Assembly: GCF_040115645.1 (NCBI RefSeq)
Contig: NW_027096055.1
Span: forward strand, 62,001-126,000
DNA: 64,000 nucleotides
Reading direction: 5' to 3'
Source of the DNA: Euwallacea fornicatus
Lineage: Eukaryota; Arthropoda; Insecta; Coleoptera; Curculionidae
Position 1 is the stretch's first letter; every line of letters begins with the position of its first letter. Positions 52,201 to 64,000 of the stretch are shown in pieces. A program made the translations under genes and the position numbers. The notes beneath the pieces are model-generated. The model was not told where the DNA came from, did no database searches, and saw only the letters and a program-made list of their open reading frames with translations.

Positions 52201-53504
52201 GTACTTTATGTGCTCAAACACACAACTTTTGTGACTTTTCAAACTTTGAAGCTCGATAGCTTCGGCAAATGAAGACCAAATTTGTTAAACAAAGTGTCAA
52301 ATTAATCAGCTCGACGAGATCTTTAAAATGACACAACAATTCATGATTGCATCTTGTTGAATTTCCAAGAAAAATAGTAATATATGTGCTCAAACACACA
52401 ACTTTTGTGACTTTTCAAAATTTGAAGCTCGATAACTTTGGCAAATGTGGACCAAATTTGTTAACCAAAGTGTCAAATTAATCAGCTCGACGAGATCTTT
52501 AAAATGACACAACAATTCATGATTGCATCTTGTTGAATTTCCAAGAAAAATAGTACTTTATGTGCTCAAACACACAACTTTTGTGACTTTTCAAACTTTG
52601 AAGCTCGATAACTTTGGCAAATGTGGACCAAATTTGTTAACCAAAGTGTCAAATTAATCAGCTCGACGAGATCTTTAAAATGACACAACACATCATTATT
52701 ACATCTTGTTGAATTTCCAAGAAAAATAGTACTTTATGTGTTCAAACACACCACTTTTGTGACTTTTCCAATTTTGAAGCTCGATAACTTTGGCAAATGA
52801 AGACCAAATTTGTTAAACAAAGTGTCAAATTAATCAGCTCGACGAGATTTTGAAGATGTCACAACACATCATGATTGCATCTTGTTGAATTTCCAAGAAA
52901 AATAGTACTTTATGTGCTCAAACACACATATTTTGTGACTTTTCAAACTTTGAAGCTCGATAACTTTGGCAAATGTGGACCAAATTTGTTAACCAAAGTG
53001 TCAAATTAATCAGCTCGACGAGATCTTTAAAATGACACAACACATCATTATTACATCTTGTTGAATTTCCAAGAAAAATAGTACTTTATGTGTTCAAACA
53101 CACCACTTTTGTGACTTTTCCAATTTTGAAGCTCGATAACTTTGGCAAATGAAGACCAAATTTGTTAAACAAAGTGTCAAATTAATCAGCTCGACGAGAT
53201 TTTGAAGATGTCACAACACATCATGATTGCATCTTGTTGAATTTCCAAGAAAAATAGTACTTTATGTGCTCAATCACACATATTTTGTGACTTTTCAAAC
53301 TTTGAAGCTCGATAACTTTGGCAAATGAGGACCAAATTTGTTAAACAAAGTGTCAAATTAATCAGCTCGACGAGATCTTTAAAATGACACAACAATTCAT
53401 GATTGCATCTTGTTGAATTTCCAAGAAAAATAGTACTTTATGTGCTCAAACACACAACTTTTGTGACTTTTCAAACTTTGAAGCTCGATAACTTTGGCAA
53501 ATGT
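49281..53504 (+). repeat. 24-mer HOR unit, copy 1 (4,224 bp)
   Basis: Monomers k=280-303. Order begins H, B', Ag, A(ACATCAATTC), A, A(AAACTGAC)g, Ag, An, A, H, B', and ends H, B', H, B', A. The penultimate B' carries the private TGCTCAATCACAC (near 53268). The unit is made of whole and partial 6-mer units. Confidence 0.9.
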
Positions 53505-56500
53505 GGACCAAATTTGTTAACCAAAGTGTCAAATTAATCAGCTCGACGAGATCTTTAAAATGACACAACACATCATTATTACATCTTGTTGAATTTCCAA
53601 GAAAAATAGTACTTTATGTGTTCAAACACACCACTTTTGTGACTTTTCCAATTTTGAAGCTCGATAACTTTGGCAAATGAAGACCAAATTTGTTAAACAA
53701 AGTGTCAAATTAATCAGCTCGACGAGATTTTGAAGATGTCACAACACATCATGATTGCATCTTGTTGAATTTCCAAGAAAAATAGTACTTTATGTGCTCA
53801 AACACACATATTTTGTGACTTTTCAAACTTTGAAGCTCGATAACTTTGGCAAATGAGGACCAAATTTGTTAAACAAAGTGTCAAATTAATCAGCTCGACG
53901 AGATCTTTAAAATGACACAACAATTCATGATTGCATCTTGTTGAATTTCCAAGAAAAATAGTACTTTATGTGCTCAAACACACAACTTTTGTGACTTTTC
54001 AAACTTTGAAGCTCGATAGCTTCGGCAAATGAAGACCAAATTTGTTAAACAAAGTGTCAAATTAATCAGCTCGACGAGATCTTTAAAATGACACATCAAT
54101 TCATGATTGCATCTTGTTGAATTTCCAAGAAAAATAGTAATATATGTGCTCAAACACACAACTTTTGTGACTTTTCAAACTTTGAAGCTCGATAACTTTG
54201 GCAAATGTGGACCAAATTTGTTAAACAAAGTGTCAAATTAATCAGCTCGACGAGATCTTTAAAATGACACAACAATTCATGATTGCATCTTGTTGAATTT
54301 CCAAGAAAAATAGTACTTTATGTGCTCAAACACACAACTTTTGTGACTTTTCAAACTTTGAAGCTCGATAACTTTGGCAAATGTGGACCAAATTTGTTAA
54401 CCAAAGTGTCAAATTAATCAGCTCGACGAGATCTTTAAACTGACACAACAATTCATGATTGCATCTTGTTGAATTTCCAAGAAAAATAGTACTTTATGTG
54501 CTCAAACACACAACTTTTGTGACTTTTCAAACTTTGAAGCTCGATAGCTTCGGCAAATGAAGACCAAATTTGTTAAACAAAGTGTCAAATTAATCAGCTC
54601 GACGAGATCTTTAAAATGACACAACAATTCATGATTGCATCTTGTTGAATTTCCAAGAAAAATAGTACTTTATGTGCTCAAACACACAACTTTTGTGACT
54701 TTTCAAACTTTGAAGCTCGATAGCTTCGGCAAATGAAGACCAAATTTGTTAAACAAAGTGTCAAATTAATCAGCTCGACGAGATCTTTAAAATGACACAA
54801 CAATTCATGATTGCATCTTGTTGAATTTCCAAGAAAAATAGTAATATATGTGCTCAAACACACAACTTTTGTGACTTTTCAAAATTTGAAGCTCGATAAC
54901 TTTGGCAAATGTGGACCAAATTTGTTAACCAAAGTGTCAAATTAATCAGCTCGACGAGATCTTTAAAATGACACAACAATTCATGATTGCATCTTGTTGA
55001 ATTTCCAAGAAAAATAGTACTTTATGTGCTCAAACACACAACTTTTGTGACTTTTCAAACTTTGAAGCTCGATAACTTTGGCAAATGTGGACCAAATTTG
55101 TTAACCAAAGTGTCAAATTAATCAGCTCGACGAGATCTTTAAAATGACACAACACATCATTATTACATCTTGTTGAATTTCCAAGAAAAATAGTACTTTA
55201 TGTGTTCAAACACACCACTTTTGTGACTTTTCCAATTTTGAAGCTCGATAACTTTGGCAAATGAAGACCAAATTTGTTAAACAAAGTGTCAAATTAATCA
55301 GCTCGACGAGATTTTGAAGATGTCACAACACATCATGATTGCATCTTGTTGAATTTCCAAGAAAAATAGTACTTTATGTGCTCAAACACACATATTTTGT
55401 GACTTTTCAAACTTTGAAGCTCGATAACTTTGGCAAATGAGGACCAAATTTGTTAAACAAAGTGTCAAATTAATCAGCTCGACGAGATCTTTAAACTGAC
55501 ACAACAATTCATGATTGCATCTTGTTGAATTTCCAAGAAAAATAGTACTTTATGTGCTCAAACACACAACTTTTGTGACTTTTCAAACTTTGAAGCTCGA
55601 TAGCTTCGGCAAATGAAGACCAAATTTGTTAAACAAAGTGTCAAATTAATCAGCTCGACGAGATCTTTAAAATGACACAACAATTCATGATTGCATCTTG
55701 TTGAATTTCCAAGAAAAATAGTACTTTATGTGCTCAAACACACAACTTTTGTGACTTTTCAAACTTTGAAGCTCGATAACTTTGGCAAATGTGGACCAAA
55801 TTTGTTAACCAAAGTGTCAAATTAATCAGCTCGACGAGATCTTTAAAATGACACAACACATCATTATTACATCTTGTTGAATTTCCAAGAAAAATAGTAC
55901 TTTATGTGTTCAAACACACCACTTTTGTGACTTTTCCAATTTTGAAGCTCGATAACTTTGGCAAATGAAGACCAAATTTGTTAAACAAAGTGTCAAATTA
56001 ATCAGCTCGACGAGATTTTGAAGATGTCACAACACATCATGATTGCATCTTGTTGAATTTCCAAGAAAAATAGTACTTTATGTGCTCAAACACACATATT
56101 TTGTGACTTTTCAAACTTTGAAGCTCGATAACTTTGGCAAATGAGGACCAAATTTGTTAAACAAAGTGTCAAATTAATCAGCTCGACGAGATCTTTAAAA
56201 TGACACATCAATTCATGATTGCATCTTGTTGAATTTCCAAGAAAAATAGTAATATATGTGCTCAAACACACAACTTTTGTGACTTTTCAAACTTTGAAGC
56301 TCGATAACTTTGGCAAATGTGGACCAAATTTGTTAAACAAAGTGTCAAATTAATCAGCTCGACGAGATCTTTAAAATGACACAACAATTCATGATTGCAT
56401 CTTGTTGAATTTCCAAGAAAAATAGTACTTTATGTGCTCAAACACACAACTTTTGTGACTTTTCAAACTTTGAAGCTCGATAGCTTCGGCAAATGAAGAC

Positions 56501-57728
56501 CAAATTTGTTAAACAAAGTGTCAAATTAATCAGCTCGACGAGATCTTTAAAATGACACAACAATTCATGATTGCATCTTGTTGAATTTCCAAGAAAAATA
56601 GTAATATATGTGCTCAAACACACAACTTTTGTGACTTTTCAAAATTTGAAGCTCGATAACTTTGGCAAATGTGGACCAAATTTGTTAACCAAAGTGTCAA
56701 ATTAATCAGCTCGACGAGATCTTTAAAATGACACAACAATTCATGATTGCATCTTGTTGAATTTCCAAGAAAAATAGTACTTTATGTGCTCAAACACACA
56801 ACTTTTGTGACTTTTCAAACTTTGAAGCTCGATAACTTTGGCAAATGTGGACCAAATTTGTTAACCAAAGTGTCAAATTAATCAGCTCGACGAGATCTTT
56901 AAAATGACACAACACATCATTATTACATCTTGTTGAATTTCCAAGAAAAATAGTACTTTATGTGTTCAAACACACCACTTTTGTGACTTTTCCAATTTTG
57001 AAGCTCGATAACTTTGGCAAATGAAGACCAAATTTGTTAAACAAAGTGTCAAATTAATCAGCTCGACGAGATTTTGAAGATGTCACAACACATCATGATT
57101 GCATCTTGTTGAATTTCCAAGAAAAATAGTACTTTATGTGCTCAAACACACATATTTTGTGACTTTTCAAACTTTGAAGCTCGATAACTTTGGCAAATGT
57201 GGACCAAATTTGTTAACCAAAGTGTCAAATTAATCAGCTCGACGAGATCTTTAAAATGACACAACACATCATTATTACATCTTGTTGAATTTCCAAGAAA
57301 AATAGTACTTTATGTGTTCAAACACACCACTTTTGTGACTTTTCCAATTTTGAAGCTCGATAACTTTGGCAAATGAAGACCAAATTTGTTAAACAAAGTG
57401 TCAAATTAATCAGCTCGACGAGATTTTGAAGATGTCACAACACATCATGATTGCATCTTGTTGAATTTCCAAGAAAAATAGTACTTTATGTGCTCAATCA
57501 CACATATTTTGTGACTTTTCAAACTTTGAAGCTCGATAACTTTGGCAAATGAGGACCAAATTTGTTAAACAAAGTGTCAAATTAATCAGCTCGACGAGAT
57601 CTTTAAAATGACACAACAATTCATGATTGCATCTTGTTGAATTTCCAAGAAAAATAGTACTTTATGTGCTCAAACACACAACTTTTGTGACTTTTCAAAC
57701 TTTGAAGCTCGATAGCTTCGGCAAATGA
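53505..57728 (+). repeat. 24-mer HOR unit, copy 2 (4,224 bp)
   Basis: Monomers k=304-327, matching copy 1 in order and type for 23 of 24 monomers, including TGCTCAATCACAC at the same place (near 57492). The last monomer (57553-57728) has GATAGCTTCGG with a GAAGACC exit where copy 1 has TAACTTTGG. The second part of this unit, from 56321, also starts the 25-mer repeat. Confidence 0.9.
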
Positions 57729-60720
57729 AGACCAAATTTGTTAAACAAAGTGTCAAATTAATCAGCTCGACGAGATCTTTAAAATGACACATCAATTCAT
57801 GATTGCATCTTGTTGAATTTCCAAGAAAAATAGTAATATATGTGCTCAAACACACAACTTTTGTGACTTTTCAAACTTTGAAGCTCGATAACTTTGGCAA
57901 ATGTGGACCAAATTTGTTAAACAAAGTGTCAAATTAATCAGCTCGACGAGATCTTTAAAATGACACAACAATTCATGATTGCATCTTGTTGAATTTCCAA
58001 GAAAAATAGTACTTTATGTGCTCAAACACACAACTTTTGTGACTTTTCAAACTTTGAAGCTCGATAACTTTGGCAAATGTGGACCAAATTTGTTAACCAA
58101 AGTGTCAAATTAATCAGCTCGACGAGATCTTTAAACTGACACAACAATTCATGATTGCATCTTGTTGAATTTCCAAGAAAAATAGTAATATATGTGCTCA
58201 AACACACAACTTTTGTGACTTTTCAAAATTTGAAGCTCGATAACTTTGGCAAATGTGGACCAAATTTGTTAACCAAAGTGTCAAATTAATCAGCTCGACG
58301 AGATCTTTAAAATGACATAACAATTCATGATTGCATCTTGTTGAATTTCCAAGAAAAATAGTACTTTATGTGCTCAAACACACAACTTTTGTGACTTTTC
58401 AAACTTTGAAGCTCGATAACTTTGGCAAATGTGGACCAAATTTGTTAACCAAAGTGTCAAATTAATCAGCTCGACGAGATCTTTAAAATGACACAACACA
58501 TCATTATTACATCTTGTTGAATTTCCAAGAAAAATAGTACTTTATGTGTTCAAACACACCACTTTTGTGACTTTTCCAATTTTGAAGCTCGATAACTTTG
58601 GCAAATGAAGACCAAATTTGTTAAACAAAGTGTCAAATTAATCAGCTCGACGAGATCTTTAAAATGACACAACAATTCATGATTGCATCTTGTTGAATTT
58701 CCAAGAAAAATAGTACTTTATGTGCTCAAACACACAACTTTTGTGACTTTTCAAACTTTGAAGCTCGATAACTTTGGCAAATGTGGACCAAATTTGTTAA
58801 CCAAAGTGTCAAATTAATCAGCTCGACGAGATCTTTAAACTGACACAACAATTCATGATTGCATCTTGTTGAATTTCCAAGAAAAATAGTACTTTATGTG
58901 CTCAAACACACAACTTTTGTGACTTTTCAAACTTTGAAGCTCGATAGCTTCGGCAAATGAAGACCAAATTTGTTAAACAAAGTGTCAAATTAATCAGCTC
59001 GACGAGATCTTTAAAATGACACAACAATTCATGATTGCATCTTGTTGAATTTCCAAGAAAAATAGTACTTTATGTGCTCAAACACACAACTTTTGTGACT
59101 TTTCAAACTTTGAAGCTCGATAGCTTCGGCAAATGAAGACCAAATTTGTTAAACAAAGTGTCAAATTAATCAGCTCGACGAGATCTTTAAAATGACACAA
59201 CAATTCATGATTGCATCTTGTTGAATTTCCAAGAAAAATAGTAATATATGTGCTCAAACACACAACTTTTGTGACTTTTCAAAATTTGAAGCTCGATAAC
59301 TTTGGCAAATGTGGACCAAATTTGTTAACCAAAGTGTCAAATTAATCAGCTCGACGAGATCTTTAAAATGACACAACAATTCATGATTGCATCTTGTTGA
59401 ATTTCCAAGAAAAATAGTACTTTATGTGCTCAAACACACAACTTTTGTGACTTTTCAAACTTTGAAGCTCGATAACTTTGGCAAATGTGGACCAAATTTG
59501 TTAACCAAAGTGTCAAATTAATCAGCTCGACGAGATCTTTAAACTGACACAACAATTCATGATTGCATCTTGTTGAATTTCCAAGAAAAATAGTAATATA
59601 TGTGCTCAAACACACAACTTTTGTGACTTTTCAAAATTTGAAGCTCGATAACTTTGGCAAATGTGGACCAAATTTGTTAACCAAAGTGTCAAATTAATCA
59701 GCTCGACGAGATCTTTAAAATGACACAACAATTCATGATTGCATCTTGTTGAATTTCCAAGAAAAATAGTACTTTATGTGCTCAAACACACAACTTTTGT
59801 GACTTTTCAAACTTTGAAGCTCGATAACTTTGGCAAATGTGGACCAAATTTGTTAACCAAAGTGTCAAATTAATCAGCTCGACGAGATCTTTAAAATGAC
59901 ACAACACATCATTATTACATCTTGTTGAATTTCCAAGAAAAATAGTACTTTATGTGTTCAAACACACCACTTTTGTGACTTTTCCAATTTTGAAGCTCGA
60001 TAACTTTGGCAAATGAAGACCAAATTTGTTAAACAAAGTGTCAAATTAATCAGCTCGACGAGATTTTGAAGATGTCACAACACATCATGATTGCATCTTG
60101 TTGAATTTCCAAGAAAAATAGTACTTTATGTGCTCAAACACACATATTTTGTGACTTTTCAAACTTTGAAGCTCGATAACTTTGGCAAATGAGGACCAAA
60201 TTTGTTAAACAAAGTGTCAAATTAATCAGCTCGACGAGATCTTTAAAATGACACAACAATTCATGATTGCATCTTGTTGAATTTCCAAGAAAAATAGTAC
60301 TTTATGTGCTCAAACACACAACTTTTGTGACTTTTCAAACTTTGAAGCTCGATAGCTTCGGCAAATGAAGACCAAATTTGTTAAACAAAGTGTCAAATTA
60401 ATCAGCTCGACGAGATCTTTAAAATGACACATCAATTCATGATTGCATCTTGTTGAATTTCCAAGAAAAATAGTAATATATGTGCTCAAACACACAACTT
60501 TTGTGACTTTTCAAACTTTGAAGCTCGATAACTTTGGCAAATGTGGACCAAATTTGTTAAACAAAGTGTCAAATTAATCAGCTCGACGAGATCTTTAAAA
60601 TGACACAACAATTCATGATTGCATCTTGTTGAATTTCCAAGAAAAATAGTAATATATGTGCTCAAACACACAACTTTTGTGACTTTTCAAACTTTGAAGC
60701 TCGATAACTTTGGCAAATGT
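56321..60720 (+). repeat. 25-mer HOR unit, copy 1 (4,400 bp)
   Basis: Monomers k=320-344. Its first eight monomers are shared with the 24-mer unit. Downstream it adds A(ACATCAATTC), A, A(AAACTGAC)n, a monomer with the private ATGACATAACA (near 58312), H-p, and a second A(AAACTGAC) series. Its last monomer (60545-60720) is a TAATA, TAACTTTGG form not seen at the equivalent place of the 24-mer. Confidence 0.85.
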
Positions 60721-63700
60721 GGACCAAATTTGTTAAACAAAGTGTCAAATTAATCAGCTCGACGAGATCTTTAAAATGACACAACAATTCATGATTGCAT
60801 CTTGTTGAATTTCCAAGAAAAATAGTACTTTATGTGCTCAAACACACAACTTTTGTGACTTTTCAAACTTTGAAGCTCGATAGCTTCGGCAAATGAAGAC
60901 CAAATTTGTTAAACAAAGTGTCAAATTAATCAGCTCGACGAGATCTTTAAAATGACACAACAATTCATGATTGCATCTTGTTGAATTTCCAAGAAAAATA
61001 GTAATATATGTGCTCAAACACACAACTTTTGTGACTTTTCAAAATTTGAAGCTCGATAACTTTGGCAAATGTGGACCAAATTTGTTAACCAAAGTGTCAA
61101 ATTAATCAGCTCGACGAGATCTTTAAAATGACACAACAATTCATGATTGCATCTTGTTGAATTTCCAAGAAAAATAGTACTTTATGTGCTCAAACACACA
61201 ACTTTTGTGACTTTTCAAACTTTGAAGCTCGATAACTTTGGCAAATGTGGACCAAATTTGTTAACCAAAGTGTCAAATTAATCAGCTCGACGAGATCTTT
61301 AAAATGACACAACACATCATTATTACATCTTGTTGAATTTCCAAGAAAAATAGTACTTTATGTGTTCAAACACACCACTTTTGTGACTTTTCCAATTTTG
61401 AAGCTCGATAACTTTGGCAAATGAAGACCAAATTTGTTAAACAAAGTGTCAAATTAATCAGCTCGACGAGATTTTGAAGATGTCACAACACATCATGATT
61501 GCATCTTGTTGAATTTCCAAGAAAAATAGTACTTTATGTGCTCAAACACACATATTTTGTGACTTTTCAAACTTTGAAGCTCGATAACTTTGGCAAATGT
61601 GGACCAAATTTGTTAACCAAAGTGTCAAATTAATCAGCTCGACGAGATCTTTAAAATGACACAACACATCATTATTACATCTTGTTGAATTTCCAAGAAA
61701 AATAGTACTTTATGTGTTCAAACACACCACTTTTGTGACTTTTCCAATTTTGAAGCTCGATAACTTTGGCAAATGAAGACCAAATTTGTTAAACAAAGTG
61801 TCAAATTAATCAGCTCGACGAGATTTTGAAGATGTCACAACACATCATGATTGCATCTTGTTGAATTTCCAAGAAAAATAGTACTTTATGTGCTCAATCA
61901 CACATATTTTGTGACTTTTCAAACTTTGAAGCTCGATAACTTTGGCAAATGAGGACCAAATTTGTTAAACAAAGTGTCAAATTAATCAGCTCGACGAGAT
62001 CTTTAAAATGACACAACAATTCATGATTGCATCTTGTTGAATTTCCAAGAAAAATAGTACTTTATGTGCTCAAACACACAACTTTTGTGACTTTTCAAAC
62101 TTTGAAGCTCGATAGCTTCGGCAAATGAAGACCAAATTTGTTAAACAAAGTGTCAAATTAATCAGCTCGACGAGATCTTTAAAATGACACATCAATTCAT
62201 GATTGCATCTTGTTGAATTTCCAAGAAAAATAGTAATATATGTGCTCAAACACACAACTTTTGTGACTTTTCAAACTTTGAAGCTCGATAACTTTGGCAA
62301 ATGTGGACCAAATTTGTTAAACAAAGTGTCAAATTAATCAGCTCGACGAGATCTTTAAAATGACACAACAATTCATGATTGCATCTTGTTGAATTTCCAA
62401 GAAAAATAGTACTTTATGTGCTCAAACACACAACTTTTGTGACTTTTCAAACTTTGAAGCTCGATAACTTTGGCAAATGTGGACCAAATTTGTTAACCAA
62501 AGTGTCAAATTAATCAGCTCGACGAGATCTTTAAACTGACACAACAATTCATGATTGCATCTTGTTGAATTTCCAAGAAAAATAGTAATATATGTGCTCA
62601 AACACACAACTTTTGTGACTTTTCAAAATTTGAAGCTCGATAACTTTGGCAAATGTGGACCAAATTTGTTAACCAAAGTGTCAAATTAATCAGCTCGACG
62701 AGATCTTTAAAATGACATAACAATTCATGATTGCATCTTGTTGAATTTCCAAGAAAAATAGTACTTTATGTGCTCAAACACACAACTTTTGTGACTTTTC
62801 AAACTTTGAAGCTCGATAACTTTGGCAAATGTGGACCAAATTTGTTAACCAAAGTGTCAAATTAATCAGCTCGACGAGATCTTTAAAATGACACAACACA
62901 TCATTATTACATCTTGTTGAATTTCCAAGAAAAATAGTACTTTATGTGTTCAAACACACCACTTTTGTGACTTTTCCAATTTTGAAGCTCGATAACTTTG
63001 GCAAATGAAGACCAAATTTGTTAAACAAAGTGTCAAATTAATCAGCTCGACGAGATCTTTAAAATGACACAACAATTCATGATTGCATCTTGTTGAATTT
63101 CCAAGAAAAATAGTACTTTATGTGCTCAAACACACAACTTTTGTGACTTTTCAAACTTTGAAGCTCGATAACTTTGGCAAATGTGGACCAAATTTGTTAA
63201 CCAAAGTGTCAAATTAATCAGCTCGACGAGATCTTTAAACTGACACAACAATTCATGATTGCATCTTGTTGAATTTCCAAGAAAAATAGTACTTTATGTG
63301 CTCAAACACACAACTTTTGTGACTTTTCAAACTTTGAAGCTCGATAGCTTCGGCAAATGAAGACCAAATTTGTTAAACAAAGTGTCAAATTAATCAGCTC
63401 GACGAGATCTTTAAAATGACACAACAATTCATGATTGCATCTTGTTGAATTTCCAAGAAAAATAGTACTTTATGTGCTCAAACACACAACTTTTGTGACT
63501 TTTCAAACTTTGAAGCTCGATAGCTTCGGCAAATGAAGACCAAATTTGTTAAACAAAGTGTCAAATTAATCAGCTCGACGAGATCTTTAAAATGACACAA
63601 CAATTCATGATTGCATCTTGTTGAATTTCCAAGAAAAATAGTAATATATGTGCTCAAACACACAACTTTTGTGACTTTTCAAAATTTGAAGCTCGATAAC

Positions 63701-64000
63701 TTTGGCAAATGTGGACCAAATTTGTTAACCAAAGTGTCAAATTAATCAGCTCGACGAGATCTTTAAAATGACACAACAATTCATGATTGCATCTTGTTGA
63801 ATTTCCAAGAAAAATAGTACTTTATGTGCTCAAACACACAACTTTTGTGACTTTTCAAACTTTGAAGCTCGATAACTTTGGCAAATGTGGACCAAATTTG
63901 TTAACCAAAGTGTCAAATTAATCAGCTCGACGAGATCTTTAAACTGACACAACAATTCATGATTGCATCTTGTTGAATTTCCAAGAAAAATAGTAATATA
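60721..64000 (+). repeat. 25-mer HOR unit, copy 2 (truncated by the window edge)
   Basis: Monomers k=345-363, matching 56321-59600 at a shift of 4,400 bp up to the last base I can see. Shared private markers are TGCTCAATCACAC (near 61892) and ATGACATAACA (near 62712). I found no difference between the two copies by eye. Confidence 0.88.
63889..64000 (+). repeat. Partial monomer k=363 (112 of 176 bp)
   Basis: Starts at GGACCAAATTTG, carries AAACTGACAC, and stops at TAGTAATATA. The window border cuts the array, which clearly continues beyond it. Confidence 0.95.

Larger units (their letters stand above)
1..64000 (+). repeat. 176 bp satellite DNA array, 363 full tandem monomers plus a partial one
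   Basis: The entire window is a head-to-tail array of one 176 bp unit, all in the same orientation. Equivalent landmarks recur at positions congruent modulo 176 from the first monomer to the last, so no net insertion or deletion has accumulated. About 32% G+C. Monomers differ by substitutions at some 30 recurrent sites, most with two or three alleles. No stretch of unique sequence, transposable element or inverted monomer is visible. Satellites of this length and composition typically form centromeric or pericentromeric heterochromatin in plants and animals. That role is inferred from type, because the family itself is not one I recognise. A subtelomeric or knob satellite is the main alternative. 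Confidence 0.98.

Noticed and set aside
1..64000. CRISPR array
   Set aside because: Repeats are contiguous 176 bp units without unique spacers, and the whole unit is conserved.
1..64000. Assignment to a known plant satellite (for example the 176 bp Brassica centromere family)
   Set aside because: Only the length agrees. I do not recognise the sequence as that family, so no name is given.

Overview
The whole 64 kb window is one uninterrupted satellite DNA array: a 176 bp monomer repeated head to tail in one orientation. It holds 363 full copies (1-63888) and a 112 bp partial copy cut by the window edge. I see no protein gene, RNA gene, transposon, rDNA, CRISPR array or unique sequence. The monomer is AT-rich (57 G+C of 176, about 32%). 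The organism must be a eukaryote. Monomer length close to a nucleosome repeat, A/T-rich composition and a long clean array suggest a centromeric or pericentromeric satellite. A plant is my best guess, but I do not recognise the family by sequence.

I number monomers k=0,1,2..., with monomer k starting at 1+176k at the motif GGACCAAATTTG. Variants fall into a small alphabet. At monomer positions 49-80, type A reads CTTTAAAATGACACAACAAT and onward. Type H is a hybrid, CTTTAAAATG followed by CACATCATTATTAC. Type B is TTTGAAGATG with GATTAC and GAACTTCC; B' is the same start with GATTGC and GAATTT. Type C is TTTGAATATG after a CTTGACGAG start. The 3' part (101-176) varies independently: GATAGCTTCGG ('g'), CAAAATTTG ('n'), CACCAC plus CCAATTTT ('p'), CACATATTTTGTTAC ('t') or CACATATTTTGTGAC (t').

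Ordering these variants gives a nested higher-order repeat (HOR) map. 0-5.3 kb is a mixed block with a 12-monomer spacing. 5.28-9.33 kb is a tandem 12-mer. 9.33-13.38 kb is a 15-monomer-spaced module. 14.08-18.5 kb is an 8-mer HOR with one 9-mer variant. 20.07-23.06 kb has a 10-monomer spacing and 24.6-27.1 kb a 7-monomer spacing. 28,689-36,784 is a tandem duplication of a 23-mer (2 x 4,048 bp). 36.8-39.2 kb is a transition. 39.25-46.8 kb is a 6-mer HOR with 5- and 7-mer length variants. 49,281-57,728 is a tandem 24-mer (2 x 4,224 bp), overlapping a 25-mer (4,400 bp) repeat from 56,321 to the window end.

The left half is more diverse and the right half is built from fewer types: C-type monomers and the TCTTAAACAA allele are not seen after about 35.2 kb. 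This is what unequal crossover and gene conversion would leave. The most unusual direct observations are fixed monomer length at every checkpoint despite many substitutions, short dyad symmetries whose centre base varies while the arms are kept, and individually traceable recombinant monomers. There is no gene-based system here; the structure is the array itself.
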